Shown here piece by piece: positions 1 through 9,677 of a stretch of DNA of 64,000 nt. Source of the stretch: Ostrinia nubilalis (Eukaryota > Arthropoda > Insecta > Lepidoptera > Crambidae); NCBI RefSeq assembly GCF_963855985.1, contig NC_087110.1:5695001-5759000 (forward strand), read 5' to 3'. The position numbers and the translations under genes were made by a program. The notes under the pieces are model-generated. The model worked only from the letters and a program-made list of their open reading frames with translations, was not told the DNA's origin and did no database searches. Position 1 is the stretch's first letter; each line of letters begins with the position of its first letter.

Positions 1-394
1 GCCAGGAATTTCAGCTTAAAAAGACTTAAAAGCGAGCTGGGCAAGTAAATCCACGAACTCCTGTCATTTACATTCCTACCTTCACTTTAAAGTATCCTTT
101 CGGCAGAATGACAGTAGGAATCTTTTGGCTTTGACCTAGACAATCAGTTCAAAATTGATTACTAAAAATTATTTGACAGACGTTTTCTACTGTCGACAAA
201 TGCATTTGAATTAGCCTGCTTGTTTCATTAGACTTTTTTAATCTATTATACGCATGTAGAAATTATTAAAAAAAAACATTATTTTATTTATTCTATTATT
301 ACTCGTAGTTTAATTGAATTAAGTAATGTATCCCAAAGACAATGAAGTAGTCAGTTGATATTAGGTGCTATCTTTCCAGAACACTAAACTTTAT
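1..394. other. A/T-rich DNA, nothing recognised
   Basis: No coding signal, RNA gene or repeat boundary that I can support in this stretch; homopolymer A and T runs dominate. Confidence 0.5.
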
Positions 395-505
395 TCCAGG
401 CCAGCAAGAGAGTGAGTTACAGGGCAGATATAATATGTACCATTCTAGACTGCATCTCACTTAACACCAGGTGCGAATGCGGTGAAATACTTGTCTTGTT
501 ATGCA
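395..505 (+). mobile_element. 3' end of a non-LTR retrotransposon (LINE), 5'-truncated
   Basis: The segment holds GACTGCATCTCACTTAACAC and CCAGGTGCGA, the sequence that follows the ORF2 stop of a LINE family seen again at 35400, 39295, 41943 (minus) and 60545. The full ending (ARxWNxLPAAVF followed by FKARVNKHLQGR) is legible at 60545. Only the extreme end survives here and no open frame remains. The family assignment rests on the shared 3' sequence among the copies in this window. Confidence 0.6.
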
Positions 506-750
506 TAAAAAAACCAAAGCGTTGCATAAAGGCAAATAGTTATGAAAATCAGTGGTTACATTTGATTTAAATACTTTTAAAATAAACCACCTGTTAGCTA
601 AAGAGATAATGCATTAGCTGATGTTAAAAATCTGTTATATATTTTATTTATAACCTCTCAGACAGCCAGTACAGTTCAGCTAAGAGATTTAAAATTCCAA
701 ACTTTGTTTCTTGATGCTCGCAGTAACTAAGTCTTCAAGCGTCGTAAGAT

Positions 751-1168
751 ACTAGACTAAGAGCTAGTGAACGCCAGATCTACGTCATTTTATAAAACCT
801 AAAAGTTTGTCATCGTATGCTCCCAATAAAGGTTAGAATGTTGGTGTATCATGAAGTCTGTCTGGGTCATCGTGACTTTGGCATCTACCCTCAAAAGATT
901 GTCTGGCGACTTACGTTGTACCATAAAAGCTGATTTTTATGTATAGTAGGTATTTGGGCAATGATTAGAAGTTGTTTCCTCATCAGCCAGACAGGTTTGA
1001 CAGTTCCAACTCCTAGCCAGACAATCTCTTGAGGGTAGCTGCCAAAACCACGATGACCCAAACTTCATGATGCACCAACATTCTAACATAATACTGGGAG
1101 CATACGCTGACAAATTGTCGATTTTTATAAAATGACGTAAGTCTGGCGTTCACTAGCTCTTAGTCTAT
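751..1168. mobile_element. Palindromic fold-back MITE
   Basis: The outer ends are near-perfect inverted repeats: AAGAGCTAGTGAACGCCAGA at about 757 and its complement TCTGGCGTTCACTAGCTCTT near 1142-1161. The pairing continues inward with few mismatches (for example CATGAAGTCTGTCTGGGTCA against TGACCCAAACTTCATG) to a loop of roughly 90 bases near 915-1010. There is no coding content. It would be mobilised in trans by an unknown transposase. I could not define a target-site duplication. Confidence 0.75.
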
Positions 1169-1420
1169 ACTGTGAGTTTTAAAAGTCTTGTGTTTGTCAG
1201 TTTATCCAACAGTTCCGACTTCGGCTATCTTTTATTTTTCACTGCACAGAGATTATTGTTATTTGCATTTTAAACCGTGTTTTTGCTTAAAAGTGTTTTA
1301 AATATTGGAAGAGGTTTACTTAACAATTTTACTTAAAAGATTTAGTCCTGAAACAGTGGTAAGGTGTAATATTCGCATTATAAACACTCTTTTAAAGCCT
1401 TTTTGCAGAAAATAAATTAC

Positions 1421-1620
1421 GTATAAACCGCGGCTTCGCCTGCATTAAATATTGACTGTCCCAGAAAAACTTCTCGCTCGTGTCCCATAATAAAAAATAA
1501 AGAAAAAACTATCGTATGTCCTTTCCGGCATTTAAACCATCTCTATACTAAATTTCATCAAAATCAGTTCAGTATTTTAGGCGTGAAAGCGTAACAGATA
1601 GACAAAATAATAGGCAACTA
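1421..1620 (-). mobile_element. Decayed Lep1-type Helitron-like element
   Basis: Read on the minus strand this ends in the GCGAAGCCGCGG-type segment. It contains the family body: an ACTGAxxxGATTTTGATGAAATTT stretch, here mutated, and the AGAxxxGAACATA region. The copy has lost its terminal CTAG and 5' TC. Intact relatives sit at 16240, 33223 and 45394. It is non-autonomous and non-coding. Confidence 0.6.
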
Positions 1621-1647
1621 AAACCGAACCGAAACGTTTAAAAACTA

Positions 1648-1787
1648 ACGCCTGTACAAACGATACTTGCTTAAGGTAGCAGCAAACCAAACGCACAGCG
1701 TTGAATAGAGCTCTGTGATTGGTTCGTGTGTCACCCTGTGCGTCCACGCGCACTGTGAGACCTCATAGTAATATTTGTGGCGGGCGT
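1648..1787 (+). mobile_element. Palindrome-ended MITE family A, copy 1
   Basis: The copy carries the family hallmarks: start CGCCTGTACAAACGATACTT, central TCTGTGATTGGTTCGTGTGT, end GGGCG. TAA flanks both ends, so the target-site duplication (TSD) looks like TWA, typical of PIF/Harbinger MITEs. Eight copies occur in this window (11391, 13153, 21831, 29055, 30832, 40806, 47792). Confidence 0.8.
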
Positions 1788-2087
1788 AAGTTTATTTACG
1801 ATTCAAACTAAAGATGGCGCCTTCAAGGAAGAAATAAGGCAAGTTAATCGATTGGCCTATAAACCCATCCAACCGGAATGTGAGGCATGTCGTCCACCAA
1901 ACAGTTTGTAGTTACGAAAACAAGACCAACTGTGATTTATCAAGGAAAAGGTTGACTTGTAACTATTGCATTTACTGGAATACAGGTCTAAGGACGTGTG
2001 ACTTGTAAGCTTTTTTATACAGTTCTGTTTATTAATTTTATTGGTTTTCATAATGACTCAATCGCATTCCAGTTTTTTTTGTACCAC

Positions 2088-2317
2088 CCGTTCGCGCTAA
2101 GTTTGCCGGTCCGTGGAATGCGCGTCCCCTCCCCCAACCGCGATTAAACGCAATTAGTTAGTGATTAAACGCAATTAATGTGTCTTATTTTACGCAAATA
2201 CAAAATTTTTATCAATAATAATAAATAAAAAATATTTTAAATTTAGTTTGATAAAGTTAAAGACGCTTCCCTTCGAGTGACGTCATATCGCCAGCGGCAA
2301 ACTTATAGCGAACGGAT
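2088..2317. mobile_element. TIR MITE
   Basis: The left end CCGTTCGCGCTAAGTTTGCC matches the complement of the right end GGCAAACTTATAGCGAACGG, with A/T-rich filler between. It is non-coding; superfamily not determined. Confidence 0.65.
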
Positions 2318-2493
2318 AGTAGATAATATGTTACTTTAGCACTCCGTCAGTTATGATTTTTTTCTATATGTTCCCGAGTTGGTGGCATTTACATTTCATA
2401 CATTATTTAAAATCTAAGTCTTAAATGTCAGAAGCATTTTTATACCTACTCCAATAGACCCTAGCCTTATAAAAATATTCTATACCTTAGTTT

Positions 2494-2645
2494 AATTCAA
2501 ACTCATTTATTTATGCAAGTAGGCTTTTAAAATGCACTTTTACACGTCCCAGTATTAACCCTACCACTGCTTCAGGACAATAAATGGGCCAGTGCTGAGA
2601 AGATGCAGCGCAAGAAACTCAGTCAATATTGTCAGTCTCTTTTTC
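2494..2645 (-). mobile_element. LINE 3'UTR fragment
   Basis: On the minus strand it reads ACTGAGTTTCTTGCGCTGCA, then a GGTAGGG segment, then GGGACGTGTAAAAGTGC and the tail AAGCCTACTTGCATAAATAA. The order matches the LINE tails at 7102, 7558, 32091 and 42213 (ACTGAGTTTxTTGCxxCGCT ... GGTAGGG ... tail). No coding sequence remains. Confidence 0.6.
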
Positions 2646-3299
2646 AAGGGTTTACAGACTTAAAAAAATATTGTGAATAAGCAATAAAAAAAATATGTTT
2701 TTGTGGGTTTTAAGCCATTTTATTGTACCAATACGAAACGAAAGAAAAGACCTACATTTATATATTTTTGCAACTCACGAACCGTTGTTGAAACTAAAGT
2801 TTCCAATTTTACCTTTTGTTCGAAAATTCAGACCAAAACGTTTATTGTTTTCAAAATAAAAGCAAAAGCCGACAGTGTTTTGTTTATTGAAATTAGCAAC
2901 TCATGCTGTTGACCTAAAACAGTGGATGTACAATTAACAAAACAGAATTTATAATTTCATTGCAAAATGGAACCAATTACAAGTACAGAAGATAACACAT
3001 TGTATTAACTTGATGTGCTGACGTCTGTAATATTAGTCACGTTGAATTTATCGATATTCTATTTATTATTTTTAATTGATGAAGTCTCATTTGATTGAAA
3101 GTACGAGTAGGTACACACAAACTTTATTTCCATTATTTGACCCTGTTCAAGATTTTTTCCTCTTTAATCTACTAAGCATGAAATAACTACAAAGAGGACG
3201 CTGATCATTTTGAAACGACCTACTAGCAGACGCGAGAATTACCTACCCGCGACCTGCTGTGTTCAATAAATTATAAATGCTGTGAATTGTGTCTTGTAT
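2646..3299. other. A/T-rich DNA, nothing recognised
   Basis: No supported gene, RNA or repeat boundary. Short open frames here have no recognisable composition and appear spurious. Confidence 0.4.
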
Positions 3300-3597
3300 G
3301 TGAAGCAATCCGTAAACGAACTAAAGTAGCTGACATAGCCCGACGGATTAGCAGGCTGAAGTGGCAGTGGGCAGGGCACATAGTACGCAGAACTGACGGC
3401 CGATGGAGCAGCAAGGTTCTGGAATGGAGGCCGCGTACCGGAAAACGCAGCGTTGGACGTCCACCCACAAGGTGTATCGACGACCTGATAAAGGTAGCAG
3501 GAAGGCGCTGGATGCAGGCCGCTACCAACCGTGCGATGTGGAAGTCATTGGGGCCTATGTTCAGCAGTGGACGTCCTATGGCTGAAAATGATGATGA
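3300..3597 (+). mobile_element. RTE-clade LINE, C-terminal fragment
   Basis: An open frame keeps the C-terminal signature of the main RTE-like family of this window: RKRTKVADIARRIS, KWQWAGHIVRRTDGRW, then VGRPPTR, DDLIKVAGRRWMQAA. It ends in the shared 3' string GGACGTCCTATGGCTGA followed by GATGATGATG. The reverse transcriptase and endonuclease are absent, so this is a dead 5'-truncated insertion. The final residues are frameshifted relative to the intact ending EAYVQQWTSYG seen at 51570-51611. Confidence 0.85.
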
Positions 3598-4235
3598 TGT
3601 AAAGCAAGACCTACTAAAACGACTAAAACAGATGTAAGCCCCGGTCGGGCAATCCCAAAACCCAGGACTTTCTCAAGTAAGCGTCGACCGGCAGCGTTGG
3701 CCAAGTAAGTCTCAAAACTTGTCTGTCTGTAGCGGACCACTCAACCTAGAATCTCCCCCAGATTTAATCTTTCTTCAGAATATTTAAAAAATGCAATTAC
3801 AAAATGTGTTTAATATAAAATAAATTAATTTAAATAATTTTATCGATAGTGGCACATCACTACCCAGCTGACGGTGGCTAAATCAAAACACAATTACAGT
3901 TGTGCGCAAACAGAGTATACTATAGGGGCATCCTAAAACAATACGGAAAGTTACAACTACCTACGATATACGGGGACTTTGAAAACTTTAATGTTACGTT
4001 TGTCTTTTGGTTTGGCTACTTGAATAAACATTGATGCTGTTCTTTAGATAAACCTTAATTTTAATCTAAAATATTTTATAATAAAATACAACTTCTAGAA
4101 ATAAATATAGATTTTATAAAAAAAAAACTTGTATTAACATCACTTATCACTCATTATAGTCACTTATTACAATCATTCGATCGGTTCACTCACTTATTCA
4201 CTCGTTTACTTTATGGCGATTCGAGTACCAAACTG
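3598..4235. other. Apparently unique DNA upstream of a candidate promoter
   Basis: No transposon ends recognised. The last 100 bases carry several CACTTATTxxCTC-like short repeats immediately before the candidate initiator at 4236. No TATA box at -30. Confidence 0.4.
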
Positions 4236-4269
4236 TCAGTCGCTCTTGAACCTCCACAGTGAAAGGACG
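4236..4269 (+). promoter_or_regulatory. Candidate TATA-less Inr + DPE core promoter
   Basis: TCAGTC at 4236-4241 is a perfect match to the arthropod initiator TCAKTY, setting +1 at A4238. GGACG at 4265-4269 fits the downstream promoter element RGWYV at exactly +28 to +32, the strict spacing the element requires. There is no TATA-like sequence at -30. A 76-base leader, ATG and splice donor follow. Seen directly: motifs and spacing. Known: Inr/DPE pairing in arthropods. Inferred: that it fires. Confidence 0.5.
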
Positions 4270-4313
4270 TGTCGAGGCAAAGTTAGTGAAGTGTTGTGTT
4301 AAAAGGGGCAGAG

Positions 4314-4337
4314 ATGCTGATCGAGCTGCTCTTCCAG
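4314..4337 (+). CDS. Candidate first coding exon (8 codons) of an unidentified gene
   Basis: ATG at 4314, in the context GGGGCAGAGATG, begins MLIELLFQ and ends at CAG|GTTAGT, a good splice donor at 4338 in phase 0. The leader would run from 4238. The hydrophobic start could be the beginning of a signal peptide. I cannot find the next exon in the window, so the product is unknown and the following intron would be long and full of transposons. No upstream ATG lies between +1 and 4314. It could still be chance; the promoter spacing is the main reason to believe it. Confidence 0.4.
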
Positions 4338-4338
4338 G

Positions 4339-4664
4339 TTAGTGTACATTTATTTTTATTGTTATTGTTATTTAAATACATTGAATTATAATGTTAGTTA
4401 TTTCTTGAATTTTATTGTAAAAAGTATATTGTAATGAATGCATACTTACAATGTTTATTGTTAAACTACCTTCTGCCTACGACTTCGTCAGCGTGGAATA
4501 GTTACTTTGGGCTTACGCTAACTTATTCTTCATTGGTGTACCTCTCCTATTCGTCTTAGCGTGATAGCCTATAACATTTTTCGATAAAGAAGCTATCTAA
4601 CACTGTTTTTTTTCAAATCGGACCAGTAGTTCCTGACATTTATTTATTATCTTATCATATTTAG
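4339..4664. other. Intron-like or intergenic DNA, nothing recognised
   Basis: T-rich sequence after the candidate splice donor; no repeat ends recognised. Confidence 0.35.
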
Positions 4665-4898
4665 GGCCGCGCATGAGCGCAGTGCACGTCGACCCATTGG
4701 GATCTTTTGTGCTTCCCTATACCTTTATCCCCCCTCATCCGCAAAGATCCTATCCATATAGTGGATCAAGAGCTTGGGTGAGAAGGACCTATATTCTTCT
4801 GGTGTCGGATAAGCCGACCCCAGGAGACCCATTCTAGTTCTAGCTAGCGCGTCATATTCGCACAGTAGGTGTTTCATGGACTCCGCATGTTCTCCACA
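4665..4898 (-). mobile_element. LINE ORF2 C-terminal fragment with zinc-binding end
   Basis: On the minus strand, 54 codons are still open from the truncation point to the natural stop at 4735-4737. They include CGEHAESMKHLLCE, a C..H...H...C zinc-knuckle-like motif, then ARTRMGLLGSAYPTPEEY and a short acidic tail ending FADEGG. This is the extreme C-terminus of a non-LTR retrotransposon polyprotein. The absence of stops suggests a fairly recent insertion. The clade (R1/Jockey-like) is not resolved. Confidence 0.7.
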
Positions 4899-5047
4899 TT
4901 TATTTATTAATTAGGTACCCGACTACGCCAGAAGGAGGGTTGTGTATTTTATTAACGCATTCAACGAAGCAAACTCTTCAGCTTTATAATATTAGTATAG
5001 ATAATATTACCTACTATAGATAAACACCATTACGAATGGGCAAACGT

Positions 5048-6313
5048 ACTATAGTCTGGTCCGGGAGCACGTAGAATTTTGTCCAATGACCCCAAGCTAC
5101 CCATCCTTATCGCTCCCGCGACTGTGCGACGATATATTGCTATACAGTGTGAGTCACGTTAAAGTGTACATATGAAAATAGATGAAACTAGACCTATTTT
5201 TATCGACAAAAAAGAGGTCAAAAATTTTTTGAGTTTTTTTTTTAATTTTTTATAGAATTATTTTTCTTCCAATTACTTGTTGTAAAGAAAACGTAATAAC
5301 TTTTAAACTAAGCGGTATATCCTGATAAAATAAAAACAGTAATAATGCTAAATAACAGGCGATACTAAAAAAATACATAAAATACACAAAAAAGGCCAAC
5401 AAATAATAAAAAATGATACTTTTTGAAAAAAATCTGCTTTTAAATTCGTGTTTTTTTGGTTATTTGATAAATTTCTCCAAAAAATGCCCCTATAACCGGT
5501 GGTTTTTATTACTTTGTATTATTCTCTATCGTATTACCTTCGTAAAACCAAAAATCGCATGTCTCTATCCCTATCACAACGTTTGCAATGATCGTTTGAA
5601 CAAAGGCCTGCCACAACATTATTCTCCGCTACAGGTAGAGACAATTTTAATTTTAACTAAAATGCTTATTTTACTTCGAAATCTTTTGTTTTTATTTGAA
5701 ATCTAACTTGTCTTTATCAAAATTACAAATCTAGAGCCATTTTCAGTTTCGTTGTTAACGAAGCGTTGAATGGCACGCCCGGAGAGGCTTAGTTCAAACG
5801 ATCATAGCAAATGTTGTGATAGGAATAGAGACATGCAATTTTTGGTTTTACAAAGACAATACGATAGAGAATAATACAAAGTAATAAAAACTACCAGTTA
5901 TAGGGGCATTTTTTGGAGAAATTTATAAAATAACCAAAAAAACACGAATTTAAAAGCAGATTTTTTTCAAAAATTATCATTTTTTATTATTTTTTGGCCT
6001 TTTTTGTGTATTTTGTCTATTTTTTTAGTATCGCCTGTTATTTAGCATTATTACTGTTTTTATTTTATCAGGATATACCGCTTAGTTTAAAAGTTATTAC
6101 GTTTTCTTTACAATAAGTAATTGGAAGAAAAAAAAATCTATAAAAAATTAAAAAAAAATCTCAAAAAATTTTTGACCTCTTTTTTGTCGATAAAAATAGG
6201 TCTAGTTTCATCTATTTTCATATGTACACTTTAACGTGACTCACACTGTATATTGCTGTCGCGACTGTGCGACGGGCGCCCGTAGTGAGTGTGCGAGCGT
6301 GACAGTGACATAA
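5048..6313. mobile_element. Palindromic MITE split by a fold-back insertion
   Basis: The left end AGTCTGGTCC, then CCCCAAGCTACCCATCCTTA, and the core TCGCGACTGTGCGACGGGCG match a complete copy at 33577-33795. Here the right arm is lost after GTGACAGTGACATAA, and a 1.1-kb fold-back interrupts it at 5143-6250. The undisturbed copy gives the empty site and proves the insertion. Confidence 0.75.
5143..6250. mobile_element. 1.1-kb fold-back (long inverted repeat) element
   Basis: The left arm (about 5143-5602) and right arm (about 5792-6250) are near-perfect reverse complements; the ends read TACAGTGTGAGTCACGTTAA and TTAACGTGACTCACACTGTA. The loop is about 190 bases. TATTGCTA (5135-5142) and TATTGCTG (6251-6258) flank the element, an 8-bp direct repeat with one mismatch that suggests a target duplication of hAT type (7-9 bp alternatives cannot be excluded). 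There are no convincing coding frames; open frames in the arms are byproducts of low-complexity T runs. Confidence 0.8.
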
Positions 6314-6880
6314 CATTTTTTCATAAGCAATTCTTGAACTAAATAATCATACTACGATGTCTATGACTACGAAGTTGCTACGGCGTAGCAGTAGGCAGTC
6401 GTAGCGATCAAGCTACGAGTAAACTACAGATTTTGTATGACGCAGTTAGACGTAGTTAACCCTTAACCAGGCTCAAAAAAGTATTTGGTTTTCAACCGTA
6501 TCTTCACAGCATAATGTTCAAATTGATGTAGGAAGCACACGACCGTGGCCTGCTTATGGGCCTGCAGTAACGTTTGAACAAAGATGTTGTAAAATTACTC
6601 AATTTCTCTACAAGGATTTTGTCTAACCACAATATTCATGTAATTTTAAAAGCCCAGTTTTAATATCTACTGACCTTTGGGCGTCCTACCTTACAAAAGT
6701 TCATCTACATACGAATAAAGTTAATAAAGGACTGTTGTCCTGGCGTAGGTCTGTAATTTGTGAGCTAGTGTATTTTGCGGGCATGGAGGATACAGCGTGT
6801 TTGACAGAAAATTAACCCCTAAACATCAAGGCTTAAAGTAGATCTAGTCAGTAAAATAAGGCCTAAAATCTGTGTAAATA
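6314..6880. other. No recognised feature
   Basis: Mixed-composition DNA with no repeat ends or coding signal that I can support. Confidence 0.4.
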
Positions 6881-7075
6881 AATCTTCTATAAATAACTCA
6901 AAGGTGACTGACTGACTGACTGACATAGTGATCTATCATTGCACAGCCCAAACCACCGGGCGGATCGGGCTGAAATTTTGCATGCAGGTAGATGTTATGA
7001 CATAGGCATCCGCTAAGAAAGGATTTTACGAAACTCCACCCCTCAGGGGGTAAAACGGGATCCAAATAATATTCG
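6881..7075 (+). mobile_element. CGGGCGGCCGCTAG-type Helitron-like element, 3'-truncated
   Basis: Contains the family order GGTGACTGACTGACTGAC, then GGATCGGGCTGAAATTTTGC, CATCCGCTAAGAAAGGATTT and CCACCCCTCAGGGGGTAAAA. It stops at GGATCC, before the GCGGGCGGCCGCTAG end present at 8694 and 51849. Non-coding. Confidence 0.65.
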
Positions 7076-7101
7076 TTTTAAAGTCTCAATAGATAGAAGA
7101 G

Positions 7102-7279
7102 CAGTGGTGACTGAGTTTGTTGCGGCGCTTCTTCTCAGCACTTGCCAAATGTTGGTCTCGAAGCGCTGGTAGGGTAAAAAGATTATGAGACATGTAGAGG
7201 CTCCTTAAGAGCAAAATGACGATTTGTAAGAACTATTTATTAGTCTAAACAAATAAAGAAATGTTTTGACTTTGACTTG
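7102..7279 (+). mobile_element. Young LINE 3' tail
   Basis: The stretch CAGTGGTGACTGAGTTTGTT to AAATAAAGAAAT is, as far as I can compare by eye, identical base for base to 32091-32252, about 160 bases. It ends in a TTTTGACTTTGACTT tail, the microsatellite-like 3' end of a LINE. Both copies are truncated at nearly the same 5' point. The identity suggests recent retrotransposition from one source element. Confidence 0.75.
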
Positions 7280-7557
7280 GAACTATTAAATCCACTTTCA
7301 TACTTCTTGTAGCTTGATATGCTGTCGACAGTACGTACAGAAGCACGAGCTTGTGGCTTTGCGAAGTATTCTACGACACCCCTGCGGTCTTATGGCGAAG
7401 TTAGAGCACGACCCCGTTTAACTTCCATTGTAGTGGTTAGCAGGTTAGTTGGAACGTCTCAGATTTACAGATTTGATTAAAAGTCGGTCAAATCAATTGA
7501 TTTGGAGTTAATCAGTAAGGATTGTCTTGAACAAATTTCAGGTGTTTTGTGGTAAAT

Positions 7558-7636
7558 AGTGACTGAGTTTCTGGGACGTGTAGGTGCTTTTTAAAAGCCT
7601 ACTTGCATAAATAAATGAGTTTTAAGAGAGTTTTAG
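7558..7636 (+). mobile_element. Internally deleted LINE tail
   Basis: AGTGACTGAGTTTCTGGGAC jumps directly to the distal part of the tail ending in AAGCCTACTTGCATAAATAA; compare the fuller minus-strand copy at 2494-2645. Confidence 0.55.
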
Positions 7637-8204
7637 TTTTCATGCACTGATATTATTTTATCGTTAGGAAAGTTTTAAGATCATCTTTTTCATACAAATA
7701 GCTTTTCATTTTTGTATGAGAAATACATCACCTATAGGATAGAAATTAGTACCTCAACTACAAGTCATAATTATTTTATGATTACTAAAATCTAGGACAC
7801 AAGATTTTTTCTTTCTGAATAAAAATTTTTTAAGGTCTTTGATATAAAACACCTTTATTTTTTCTACGAGTTAATAAAAAATCCATAAAACTAATAATTT
7901 TGAATACCTTTAAAGACATTTCCACACCGCCAAATATCCCACCCACAAACATCCGAGAATAATATTAAGCAAAGCAAAAAGCAACTTGGCCAAGTGCCAC
8001 TTGTAACTTAGAAAACAATGTGTTCGCAACAAACTTGCTTGCAAGATGGCCGCCGGAAGTTGGAGCGAGATCATGGCCGAAGCTGCTTCCGGCACACGTT
8101 TTGACAGAACAGTGATGGATTGCGGTTATCTGTGGATGACCTAGTACGGATAAACGAGGTTGCGGGTTAATTTTAATGCCCATTTTTGTTGGGCAAATGT
8201 TTTA
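7637..8204. other. No recognised feature
   Basis: Two overlapping short minus-strand frames around 7910-8183 have no recognisable domain and no supporting signals; I treat the stretch as non-coding. Confidence 0.4.
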
Positions 8205-8392
8205 CTTCATAAAGCGAAAGGTCACTGACTGACTAACTCACTTATCACGACATCTCAGAAACTACAAGTGCTAGGAGTCTCAAATTTTTCATGAGGGTTC
8301 CTTTTAGAACTTACGTACTCACTAAGAAGAGATTTTCTAAAATTCAAACCCTTATGGGGTAAAACGGGGTCCACACGTACCTCCTCGCTGGG
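8205..8392 (+). mobile_element. Helitron-like element fragment (subfamily with GAGGGTTCC)
   Basis: AAGGTCACTGACTGACTAAC, then CGACATCTCAGAAACTACAA, then ACCCTTATGGGGTAAAACGG. Same subfamily as the mosaic at 50165-51849; truncated before CTAG. Confidence 0.55.
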
Positions 8393-8484
8393 CATTTTTA
8401 ATTCGAGCTCTTTAGAGTCTTCCAGCGACAATCAAAATTAAATTCAATCGCGCCACTTGGCCCGTGGAACAAGCCAGAAATGGG

Positions 8485-8694
8485 AAAAATAAACATATAT
8501 AACTCAAAGGTGACTGACTGACTGACGCTATCTATCAACATACAGCCCAAACCAGCACTGGCCGGATCGGGCTGAAATTTGGCATCCAGTTAGATGTTAT
8601 GACGTAGGCATCCGCTAAGAAAGGATTTTACGAAACTCCACCCCTAAGGGGATAAAACGGGATCCACGAGTACGAAGTCGCGGGCGGCCGCTAG
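8485..8694 (+). mobile_element. CGGGCGGCCGCTAG-type Helitron-like element
   Basis: A fairly full copy: GGTGACTGACTGACTGAC start region, GCCGGATCGGGCTGAAATTT, CCACCCCTAAGGGGATAAAA, and a GC-rich terminal segment ending GCGGGCGGCCGCTAG followed by T. CTAG|T matches the CTRR|T terminus of Helitrons, and the GCGGCCGC palindrome just before it could be the terminal hairpin. The 5' TC end is uncertain. Confidence 0.7.
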
Positions 8695-8753
8695 TCTTAA
8701 ATAAGAAGCTAAATCATTCGTGGTGTTTATTACTTATGGAAAAAATCGTTTAA

Positions 8754-9677
8754 CCCGGCGTCAATGACGCTGGGTCATATTGACCCGAGGCATTTTCAAA
8801 CGTTCATAATTTTTTTTTGCGTCCATTTTGTGGTTCGAGCGTTCGTATAGCTGGAGATAGAACCTCCCTAAATCCATTCCGTTAGTTAACGTATTGTGAC
8901 TCCGCTTGCGTAGCGAGATACACAGGCTTCAAATTAAAACGGGTCATTATGACCCGGCGTCATCGGTGGCGCGGTGATTTTGTGACTTACTTTTATTCGC
9001 TTATTTTGTGTTTAGTGCTAGCTTATGTTGTTCTTTTTTAAGTTTTAGTCAAAATGTCTTTGTTAAATGACCCAGCAAGAATGTAGCGTTGCTGGAAGAG
9101 TCGGATTCCGAGATTGAAGAATTTCAGGCTGTAATAGCCAGAACTTAGAAATGGCAACGAATGTGAAAAAGACGCAAATAATGGGGACTCAGTGTTCGGA
9201 TAATCTCGAACTTGCATTAGTACGACGCCGGCAAGTGCGTCATGCCACATTTACATGCCCAGACCATTTGATTACATACTGCGCCAGTTGCAGCAGTTCC
9301 ATGGCTCTGAATGATGAAGTAGAAGACTGATCTCATTGTATCTGCATATAAAAAGTTGATTTTATCTCTTTTTCACTATATAACATTGTTGTTTCCTATT
9401 AATACTAAAAATCTTTACCAAAAACAAAAAATGTAGACTTAAATGTGTTTCTATACATGATTTTTTCATGTTTTGTTTTAAAATTCATAAAAAATTATTT
9501 ATTTCATGCATTCGTTTTATTTTTGTTTTATTAGCTCAGTAAAGAACCCTATATACATAGACAGTAATTAAAATTAAGCTTACTTGTACAATTTCCTGAA
9601 AAATGATCGATGAAATGTGGGTCAATATGACCCGGGGTCATCGTCTTTGCAATTATTTTCACGTCATTGGCGCCGGG
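8754..9677. mobile_element. piggyBac-like deletion derivative with TTAA duplication
   Basis: TTAA at 8750-8753 and 9678-9681 flanks a 924-bp element. The left end CCCGGCGTCAATGACGCTGG pairs with the right end, whose complement reads CCCGGCGCCAATGACGTGAA. Subterminal GGGTCATATTGACCC palindromes recur at both sides and at about 8940. TTAA plus CCC termini are diagnostic of the piggyBac superfamily. The interior keeps only scraps of transposase, so the copy must depend on a full relative. Confidence 0.85.
9054..9330 (+). pseudogene. piggyBac transposase remnant (N-terminus joined to Cys-rich C-terminus)
   Basis: ATG at 9054 begins MSLLNDPAR and an acidic stretch readable across a frame change and stops (SDSEIEEFQA). 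About 190 bases later a C-terminal segment FTCPDHLITYCASCSSSM has a Cys/His spacing like the RING/PHD-like Cys-rich end of piggyBac transposases, and the frame ends at TGA 9328. The DDD catalytic core is missing. This is an internally deleted, non-functional copy; frames and stops show it is not translated as a whole. Confidence 0.6.

Noticed and set aside
5413..5706. 97-codon open frame in a T-rich region
   Set aside because: It is one arm of the 1.1-kb fold-back; Leu/Phe richness reflects poly-T.
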